Shown here: positions 58,864-64,000 of the stretch, one piece after another
How positions within the stretch are numbered: the stretch's first letter is position 1
Layout of the letters: each line of letters opens with the position of its first letter
Assembly: GCF_001655675.1 (NCBI RefSeq)
Contig: NZ_LYRP01000007.1
Span: forward strand, 24,434-88,433
DNA length: 64,000 bases
Direction of reading: 5' to 3'
From: Mangrovibacter phragmitis
Lineage (GTDB): Bacteria; Pseudomonadota; Gammaproteobacteria; Enterobacterales; Enterobacteriaceae
Translations under genes and position numbers: made by a program
Notes under the pieces: model-generated
What the model was told of the DNA's origin: nothing
The model's database searches: none
What the model saw: the letters and a program-made list of their open reading frames with translations, nothing else

Positions 58864-60171
58864 TCAGAACTGTGCTTCTTCCGTTGAGCCAGTCAGCGCG
58901 GTTACAGACGATGTTCCACCCTGAATTATATTGGTCACTTTATCGAAATAGCCGGTGCCCACTTCCTGCTGGTGAGACACAAAGGTGTAACCCTCTTTAC
59001 CCGCAGCAAACTCAGGCTGTTGTACTTTTTCCACATAATGCTTCATGCCTTCTCCCTGAGCATAGGCATGGGCAAGGTCAAACATGTTGAACCACATGCT
59101 GTGGATCCCCGCCAGTGTAATGAACTGGAATTTGTAACCCATGGCGCTCAATTCTTCCTGGAAGCGGGCAATCGTGTTGTCGTCCAGATTCTTTTTCCAG
59201 TTGAAGGAAGGCGAACAGTTGTAAGCGAGTAATTTGCCTGGGAACTGCGCGTGAATGGCATCGGCAAAACGGCGTGCCTGCTCCAGGTCTGGCGTAGAGG
59301 TTTCGCACCACACCAGGTCGGCATACGGCGCATAGGCCAGGCCACGGCTGATAGCCTGTTCCACTCCGGCCTGGGTGCGATAGAACCCTTCGCTGGTGCG
59401 TTCACCAGTAATAAACGCCTGGTCGTATGGGTCACAATCTGAGGTGAGCAAATCGGCAGCATCGGCGTCTGTACGTGCAACCAGCAAAGTGGGAACGCCC
59501 ATTACATCCGCTGCCAGGCGAGCGGCGACCAGTTTCTGAACCGCTTCCTGAGTTGGCACCAGTACCTTTCCGCCCATGTGGCCGCATTTTTTCACTGAGG
59601 CCAGTTGGTCCTCAAAGTGAACGGCCCCTGCACCTGCGGTGATCATGGATTTCATCAGTTCAAAGGCGTTAAGTACGCCACCAAATCCTGCTTCTGCATC
59701 CGCAACGATCGGCAGGAAGTAGTCGATATAACGCGAGTCTTCCGGATCAATACCCGCAGACCACTGAATTTGATCGGCACGCCGAAAGGTGTTGTTAATA
59801 CGTTCAACAACCGATGGTACCGAGTTCGCCGGGTAGAGCGACTGGTCCGGATACATGCTGGAAGCCAGGTTGGCATCGGCGGCTACCTGCCAGCCGGAAA
59901 GATAAATCGCTTCAATGCCAGCTTTGGCCTGTTGTAATGCCTGTCCACCCGTCAGTGCGCCAAGACTGTTTACATACCCTTTTTTGGATTCGCCATTAAG
60001 CAGACGCCACAGCTTCGCCGCCCCCAGCTGTGCCAGCGTGCATTCCGGATTCACTGAGCCACGCAGTTTTACTACGTCTTCAGCGCTATAAGGGCGGCGG
60101 ATGCCTTCCCAGCGGGGTTGTTGCCATTCTTGTTCTAATTGTTTGATTTGTTGGGTACGGGTAAGGGTCAT
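58864..60171 (-). CDS. aceA: AceA, isocitrate lyase
   Basis: AceA splits isocitrate to succinate and glyoxylate, the first glyoxylate-bypass reaction. The 435-residue protein has the catalytic signature [16 protein letters not shown] with the active cysteine near residue 196, and Mg-binding residues in [21 protein letters not shown]. coli AceA has 434 residues. The start at 60171 follows GGAG; an upstream in-frame extension is unsupported. It is the middle gene of aceBAK, 102 bp after aceB. Confidence 0.98.
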   Translation of the reverse strand: MTLTRTQQIKQLEQEWQQPRWEGIRRPYSAEDVVKLRGSVNPECTLAQLGAAKLWRLLNGESKKGYVNSLGALTGGQALQQAKAGIEAIYLSGWQVAADANLASSMYPDQSLYPANSVPSVVERINNTFRRADQIQWSAGIDPEDSRYIDYFLPIVADAEAGFGGVLNAFELMKSMITAGAGAVHFEDQLASVKKCGHMGGKVLVPTQEAVQKLVAARLAADVMGVPTLLVARTDADAADLLTSDCDPYDQAFITGERTSEGFYRTQAGVEQAISRGLAYAPYADLVWCETSTPDLEQARRFADAIHAQFPGKLLAYNCSPSFNWKKNLDDNTIARFQEELSAMGYKFQFITLAGIHSMWFNMFDLAHAYAQGEGMKHYVEKVQQPEFAAGKEGYTFVSHQQEVGTGYFDKVTNIIQGGTSSVTALTGSTEEAQF

Positions 60172-60273
60172 TTGCAGTGCTCCATGTGTTTTGTTTACCT
60201 GGCAGACCAGGTGCAATTTGTTACAGCGATTTCGCCTCGTGAGGTTTGTTCGCCGCCAGCAATTCAGGGACTG

Positions 60274-61872
60274 TCAGGCCAGTAAGCGGTAGCCAGCCAG
60301 CGTCAGGAAGTCGATCAGTTCATCCGATGTGGTGATTTGTTCCATCAACCGGGCGGCTTCATCGAAACGCCCTTGTGAGAAACGCTGTTCACCCAGTTCT
60401 TCCTGAATCACTAACATCTCTTCGGCGAGCATCTGGCGGAACAGGTCTTTAGTGACTGGCTGACCAGTGCTCAGGGTTTTCTCATGATGAATCCACTGCC
60501 AGATTGAAGTACGGGAAATTTCCGCGGTTGCAGCATCTTCCATCAGGCCATAAATCGGAACGCAGCCATTGCCGGAGATCCAGGCTTCGATGTACTGCAC
60601 CGCCACACGAATATTGGCACGCATGCCTTCTTCAGTACGTGCTCCCGGGCAGGGCTCAAGTAGTTGTTCTGCAGTGACAGGTGCATCCTGCTGCCTGGTA
60701 ATAGCGAGCTGGTTCTGGTTGCCACCCAGCGCTTTGTCAAAGACCTCCATAACGGTGTCTGCAAGACCTGGGTGAGCAATCCAGGTGCCATCATGCCCGT
60801 TGGTGGCTTCCATCTCTTTGTCCGCTTTGACTTTGTTCAGCACCCATTCATTCCGTTCGCTGTCTTTGCTGGGAATAAATGCCGCCATGCCGCCCATCGC
60901 AAAAGCGCCACGCCGATGACAAGTTTTAATGAGCAGGCGGGAATAGGCACTCAGGAATGGTTTATCCATCGTGACACTCTGGCGGTCTGGCAACACGCGG
61001 TCCGGATGGTTTTTCAGCGTTTTGATATAGCTGAAAATGTAGTCCCAGCGGCCACAGTTCAGGCCAACAATATGGTCACGCATCGCATGGATAATTTCAT
61101 CCATCTGGAAAACAGCCGGAAGCGTTTCAATCAGCAATGTGGCTTTAATGGTGCCGCGTGGCAGTGAGAAGCGGTCTTCCGTATAACTGAATACTTCGCT
61201 CCACCAGGCCGCCTCTTGCCAGCTTTGAGTTTTTGGCAGGTAGAAATAGGGCCCACTACCTTTCGCAAGCAGTGTTTGGGCGTTGTGGAAAAAATAGAGG
61301 GCAAAATCGAACAGGCTCCCCGGAATTGCTTCACCGCGCCAGGTGGCATGTTTTTCAGGCAAGTGCAGGCCTCTTACACGGCAAATCAGTACCGCCGGGT
61401 TGGGCTTAAGTTGGTAGATTTTGCCGTTCTCATTGGTCCAGGTTATCGTGCCATTGATAGCATCACGCAGGTTGATTTGGCCTTCGATAACTTTATCCCA
61501 GGAGGGTGCCAGTGAGTCTTCGAAGTCTGCCATAAAGACTTTGACGTTGGCATTGAGTGCGTTGATCACCATTTTGCGCTCAACGGGGCCAGTAATTTCT
61601 ACACGGCGATCCTGCAAATCCGCCGGAATACCACGAATTTTCCAGTCACTATTTCTTATGGAAGCAGTTTCCGAAATGAAATCTGGCAAATTTCCGTTGT
61701 CAATATCCTGCTGAACTTTCACTCGCTCAGCCAGTAAATCATTACGTTGATCCGTGAATGTGCTCACCAGATCATTGAGAAATGCCACGGCATCTGGCGT
61801 TAATATCTGTTTTTCCTTTTCAGTAAGTTGCTGATTAAAAATAATTTCTTCTGTTATCGTTGGTTGTGTCAT
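60274..61872 (-). CDS. aceB: AceB, malate synthase A
   Basis: AceB condenses glyoxylate with acetyl-CoA to malate, the second bypass step. The 532-residue protein is malate synthase A: VERKMVINALNANVKVFMAD (barrel entry), the signature KDSERN/IPSKD region after GAFAMGGMAAFIPSKD, and NGHDGTWIAHPGLAD. E. coli AceB has 533 residues. The N-terminal 30 residues diverge, as is usual for this protein. The start at 61872 follows CCGGAGG. It is first in aceBAK, with an IclR operator-like site about 110 bp upstream. Confidence 0.98.
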   Translation of the reverse strand: MTQPTITEEIIFNQQLTEKEKQILTPDAVAFLNDLVSTFTDQRNDLLAERVKVQQDIDNGNLPDFISETASIRNSDWKIRGIPADLQDRRVEITGPVERKMVINALNANVKVFMADFEDSLAPSWDKVIEGQINLRDAINGTITWTNENGKIYQLKPNPAVLICRVRGLHLPEKHATWRGEAIPGSLFDFALYFFHNAQTLLAKGSGPYFYLPKTQSWQEAAWWSEVFSYTEDRFSLPRGTIKATLLIETLPAVFQMDEIIHAMRDHIVGLNCGRWDYIFSYIKTLKNHPDRVLPDRQSVTMDKPFLSAYSRLLIKTCHRRGAFAMGGMAAFIPSKDSERNEWVLNKVKADKEMEATNGHDGTWIAHPGLADTVMEVFDKALGGNQNQLAITRQQDAPVTAEQLLEPCPGARTEEGMRANIRVAVQYIEAWISGNGCVPIYGLMEDAATAEISRTSIWQWIHHEKTLSTGQPVTKDLFRQMLAEEMLVIQEELGEQRFSQGRFDEAARLMEQITTSDELIDFLTLAGYRLLA

Positions 61873-61983
61873 GTCACTGTCCTCCGGATTTTGCCTTGCC
61901 AACGCGCTCCCATGAAGGATGAGAAGCACTGTTGTGTACTTTTCACCCAGCAAGAATAAGCCTAATCCAGTTTTATATAAAAT

Positions 61984-61998
61984 CAAAAACAATTTCCA
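61984..61998. promoter_or_regulatory. IclR operator upstream of aceB
   Basis: CAAAAACAATTTCCA carries a perfect right half of the IclR palindrome (ATTTCCA) and is 14 of 15 identical to the site before iclR (55484-55498). It lies 112 bp upstream of the aceB start in an AT-rich promoter region. Confidence 0.65.
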
Positions 61999-62076
61999 TT
62001 TTTTGATTTATTTTGTTTTAACTCATTGTTTAATAATGAATTAAATTTATTTTTTTGAAGGAAGTAAATTTCACAA

Positions 62077-62101
62077 ATAAAAAAGGCACCCGAAGGTGCC
62101 T
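62077..62101 (-). terminator. Intrinsic terminator of metA
   Basis: AGGCACC-TTCG-GGTGCCT on the minus strand is a 7-bp stem with a stable UUCG tetraloop, followed by TTTTTATTTG. It lies 24 bp after the metA stop. Confidence 0.92.
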
Positions 62102-62124
62102 GATAACTTGCTGAAACGCTTTAG

Positions 62125-63054
62125 TTAATCGAGCGTAGGATTCATCTGGCTCAGATCGTATGGTGTGATCTGGTAAACGAAGTAGTTCAGCCAGTTGGTG
62201 ATCAACAGATTACCGTGGCTACGCCAGGTGGCACGAGGTTTATTTTGTGGATCGTTATTGGGAAAATAATTGTGCGGTATGACCGGCGCGATCCCGGCCT
62301 CTATGTCACGAAAATACTCGTTGGCCAGCGTTGTTGCATCGTACTCAGGGTGGCCGGTGACGAATGCCAGGCGTTTGTCACGGCTGGCAAACAGGTAAGC
62401 ATCACCATCCTCAGATTCGGCAAAAACTTCAAGGTCGGTATAGTCACGAATCATTGATGCCGGGAAGTCGGCATAGCGTGAGTGCGGTGCCAGAAATGAA
62501 TCATCAAACCCTCGCGTCAGCAGTGCGTGGGGTTGCAGAATATGGTGTTCATACACTCCTGACAGCTTTTCCTCGCGTGTCTGCTTCGGGATATTGTAGA
62601 GAATGTTAAGCGCCGCCTGTACCGCCCAACAGACAAACAGGGTGGACGTAACATGCTCTCTTGCCCATTCCAGAACCTGTTTGATTTGCGGCCAGTATGC
62701 CACATCATTGAACTCTACCAGGCCAAGAGGTGCACCGGTGACAATCAGACCATCGTAGTTGTCGTGGCGTATATCCTCAAAATCACAATAGAAGTTATTG
62801 AGGTGTTCTTCCGGTGTATTACGGGATTCCCGGTGGTCAATACGTAATAACTGGATATCCAGCTGCAGCGGTGAGTTGGAGAGTAAACGCAAAAACTGGT
62901 TTTCCGTTTCGATCTTCTTCGGCATCAGGTTGAGAATCAACACCTTAAGTGGCCTGATTTCTTGTACTCGTGCGCGTGATGATGTCATCACAAATACATT
63001 TTCATTCCGCAAGAAGTTGACTGCTGGTAACTCATCAGGTACCCGAATTGGCAT
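62125..63054 (-). CDS. metA: MetA, homoserine O-succinyltransferase
   Basis: MetA activates homoserine with succinyl-CoA, the first committed step of methionine synthesis. The 309 residues equal E. coli MetA. The catalytic residues are C142 ([10 protein letters not shown]) and H235, E237 (GHPEYDA), and oxyanion and substrate residues lie in [12 protein letters not shown]. The start at 63054 begins [20 protein letters not shown]. Upstream lie four MetJ repeats and a MetR box. MetA is known as a heat-labile, Lon-degraded protein in E. coli. Its neighbour metH lies in the same window, separated by ace genes. Confidence 0.98.
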   Translation of the reverse strand: MPIRVPDELPAVNFLRNENVFVMTSSRARVQEIRPLKVLILNLMPKKIETENQFLRLLSNSPLQLDIQLLRIDHRESRNTPEEHLNNFYCDFEDIRHDNYDGLIVTGAPLGLVEFNDVAYWPQIKQVLEWAREHVTSTLFVCWAVQAALNILYNIPKQTREEKLSGVYEHHILQPHALLTRGFDDSFLAPHSRYADFPASMIRDYTDLEVFAESEDGDAYLFASRDKRLAFVTGHPEYDATTLANEYFRDIEAGIAPVIPHNYFPNNDPQNKPRATWRSHGNLLITNWLNYFVYQITPYDLSQMNPTLD

Positions 63055-63073
63055 AACCTTATATCCTCACTGC

Positions 63074-63105
63074 ATACGTTTAAACGTTTAGACATCCAGA
63101 CAGCC
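63074..63105. promoter_or_regulatory. MetJ operator (four tandem met boxes) of metA
   Basis: Four contiguous 8-mers in phase read ATACGTTT, AAACGTTT, AGACATCC and AGACAGCC. They match the met box AGACGTCT at 6, 6, 6 and 5 of 8 positions. They lie 20-51 bp upstream of metA. MetJ with S-adenosylmethionine would repress transcription here. Confidence 0.8.
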
Positions 63106-63151
63106 AACAATAACCAGGATTGAGGAAAATGTCGAGTCTGCATCCAGAAGG

Positions 63152-63164
63152 TGAAAATGTTTCA
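63152..63164. promoter_or_regulatory. MetR box upstream of metA
   Basis: TGAA-AATGT-TTCA is a perfect match to the MetR frame TGAA-N5-TTCA, embedded in the longer palindrome GTGAAA-ATG-TTTCAC. It lies about 98-110 bp upstream of metA, consistent with MetR activation reported for metA in E. coli. Confidence 0.75.
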
Positions 63165-63259
63165 CGACTGTGCACGGGGAGCACGTCTTCTGTGTTCAAA
63201 ATATATACTGATGCATTTATCAGAAAAGTAAAATACCAACCAGGGATGTGGTGTGTAGT

Positions 63260-63293
63260 GGGCTGGGTGAAAATAACGGGCTGGGTGAAAATA
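63260..63293. repeat. Tandem 16-bp direct repeat
   Basis: GGGCTGGGTGAAAATA occurs at 63260-63275 and again at 63278-63293, with a period of 18 bp and 2 bp between copies. No function is apparent. Confidence 0.9.
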
Positions 63294-63398
63294 GTGAGGG
63301 ATATCGTGTAACAGCAGAATGGCGGCTGAAGCGTGTTTGTATTTTCAGACCGGAAGGTATATAGCCGCAGATTAACAGGCAGGATGAGGATTTATAAA

Positions 63399-63426
63399 GC
63401 AAAAAACCCCCAGCTTTCGCTGAGGG
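63399..63426 (-). terminator. rRNA operon terminator
   Basis: Minus-strand CCCTCAGC-GAAA-GCTGGGGG forms an 8-bp stem with a GAAA tetraloop and one U-G pair, followed by TTTTTTGC. It lies just after the last 5S gene. Confidence 0.93.
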
Positions 63427-63439
63427 TTCTTCTTAATTG

Positions 63440-63559
63440 AAGCCTGGCAGTTCCCTACTCTCGCATGGGGAGACCCCACACTACCATCGGCGCTACGGCG
63501 TTTCACTTCTGAGTTCGGCATGGGGTCAGGTGGGACCACCGCGCTGTTGCCGCCAGGCA
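63440..63559 (-). rRNA. rrf: 5S rRNA (distal copy)
   Basis: A 120-bp gene. On the minus strand it begins TGCCTGGCGGCAACAGCGCG, continues through CCCACCTGACCCCATGCCGA, and ends in GGGAACTGCCAGGCTT. Both terminal strands pair (GCCTGGC with GCCAGGC). It is the second 5S of the operon, after tRNA-Thr, and differs from the proximal copy at one position near nucleotide 14. Confidence 0.97.
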
Positions 63560-63591
63560 AATTCTTTCTTTGCCGAACTCTACCGAATAAC

Positions 63592-63667
63592 TGGTGCTGA
63601 TACCCAGAGTCGAACTGGGGACCTCACCCTTACCAAGGGTGCGCTCTACCAACTGAGCCATATCAGC
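63592..63667 (-). tRNA. tRNA-Thr, anticodon GGT
   Basis: A 76-nt cloverleaf on the minus strand begins GCTGATATGGCTCAGTTGGT and ends with an encoded CCA. The anticodon stem-loop is CACCCTTGGTAAGGGTG (anticodon GGT), the T-loop region CCCCAGTTCGACTCTGGG. It lies between two 5S genes, as thrV does in the E. coli rrnD operon. Confidence 0.97.
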
Positions 63668-63668
63668 A

Positions 63669-63695
63669 CAACAAAACCTGCTTTAGCAGGTTTTT
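63669..63695 (-). terminator. Hairpin between the two distal rRNA-operon genes
   Basis: AAACCTGC-TAAA-GCAGGTTT on the minus strand forms an 8-bp stem with a 4-nt loop followed by TGTTG. It lies between the proximal 5S and tRNA-Thr and could be a processing signal or leaky terminator. Confidence 0.55.
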
Positions 63696-63701
63696 AAATT
63701 A

Positions 63702-63821
63702 AAGCCTGGCAGTTCCCTACTCTCGCATGGGGAGACCCCACACTACCATCGGCGCTACGGCGTTTCACTTCTGAGTTCGGCATGGGGTCAGGTGGGACCA
63801 CCGCGCTCTTGCCGCCAGGCA
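63702..63821 (-). rRNA. rrf: 5S rRNA (proximal copy)
   Basis: A 120-bp gene with the minus-strand start TGCCTGGCGGCAAGAGCGCG and the same internal sequence and end as the distal copy. It follows the 23S 3' end after a 96-bp spacer, the usual position. Confidence 0.97.
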
Positions 63822-63917
63822 GATTCTGTTTCATTCACCGCCTCACGGCCATGAATCTTAATCCGTCAACAGGCTGAAAATTTCGTCTCTCTCACACCAA
63901 AACATCTTTGGCGTTGT

Positions 63918-64000
63918 AAGGTTAAGCCTCACGGTTCATTAGTACCGGTTAGCTCAACGCATCGCTGCGCTTACACACCCGGCCTATCAACGTCGTCGTC
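63918..64000 (-). rRNA. rrl: 23S rRNA, 3' end (cut by the window edge)
   Basis: The last 83 nt of 23S rRNA are present on the minus strand, ending in GAACCGTGAGGCTTAACCTT, the typical enterobacterial 3' terminus. The rest lies beyond the window. The 23S-5S spacer (63822-63917) holds the usual processing stem sequences and no gene. Confidence 0.96.

Larger units (their letters stand above)
63106..63398. other. Gene-free region between metA and the rRNA operon end
   Basis: No gene is visible. The stretch holds a MetR box (63152-63164), a 16-bp direct repeat (63260-63293) and, at its end, the rRNA operon terminator. The plus-strand frame at 63120 lacks a ribosome site and runs through the repeats. 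Confidence 0.6.

Noticed and set aside
63120..63311. 63-codon frame upstream of metA
   Set aside because: No ribosome site, and it runs through the MetR palindrome and the tandem 16-bp repeat.
63592..63667. tRNA-Thr as an integration site for a genomic island
   Set aside because: No integrase and no repeated tRNA 3' end nearby. The gene sits inside an rRNA operon between two 5S genes.
63437..63697. 86-codon frame across the 5S and tRNA genes
   Set aside because: The DNA is occupied by 5S rRNA and tRNA-Thr on the other strand.

Overview
The window is chromosomal DNA from a member of the Enterobacteriaceae that is not Escherichia coli itself. Gene order follows the E. coli K-12 block running from the rrnE/metA region to the yjbQ/yjbR region, read in reverse. 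The core proteins are close in length and sequence to their E. coli counterparts as I remember them. No phage, plasmid backbone, transposase or CRISPR array is visible. The species cannot be named from this text alone.

Layout. 1-8.2 kb: yjbR (cut by the edge), yjbQ, aphA, tyrB, alr, dnaB, qorA, pspG (with a sigma-54 promoter), dusA. 8.4-13.5 kb: an accessory block with a CigR/RcnB-like periplasmic protein, a zinc-type ABC importer behind a near-perfect Zur box and coupled to a 40-residue membrane microprotein, a TraF_2/FadL-like outer-membrane barrel, and a cupin divergent from zur. 13.6-16.2 kb: zur, yjbJ, an OhrR-like regulator, a DUF1330 protein, and a 0.7 kb gene-free stretch holding a strongly structured element that may be an RNA. 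16.2-23 kb: dinF, lexA (two SOS boxes), dgkA, plsB, ubiA, ubiC. 23-31 kb: the maltose regulon (malM-lamB-malK divergent from malE-malF-malG) and psiE. 31.3-32.6 kb: an inserted racemase-family gene and an acetyltransferase. 32.6-38.5 kb: the yjbEFGH exopolysaccharide operon and pgi. 38.7-43.4 kb: an inserted uronate-type cassette (IclR-family regulator, TRAP transporter, KduI). 43.6-48.1 kb: lysine riboswitch and lysC, panS, yjbB. 48.3-51.5 kb: an inserted LysR / metallo-beta-lactamase-fold / amidase cluster. 51.6-63.1 kb: metH, iclR, an unrecognised gene, aceK-aceA-aceB (glyoxylate bypass) and metA. 63.4-64 kb: the distal end of an rRNA operon (23S end, 5S, tRNA-Thr(GGT), second 5S, terminator).

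Several regulators lie beside their targets. Zur is about 2 kb from a Zur-boxed importer. IclR lies near aceBAK, and nearly identical 15-bp operators precede iclR and aceB. LexA lies behind two SOS boxes. MetJ and MetR sites precede metA. MalT-like and CRP sites lie between malK and malE. A CRP site precedes yjbE. The accessory insertions sit between conserved core genes, a pattern consistent with cassette exchange at fixed positions.

Most of the sequence is ordinary core genome. The parts best worth a second look are the zinc importer with its coupled microprotein, the structured element beside dinF, and the unknown gene whose 3' end is antisense to a roughly 50-residue extension of AceK. 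Comparisons with E. coli proteins are from memory; no search was run.
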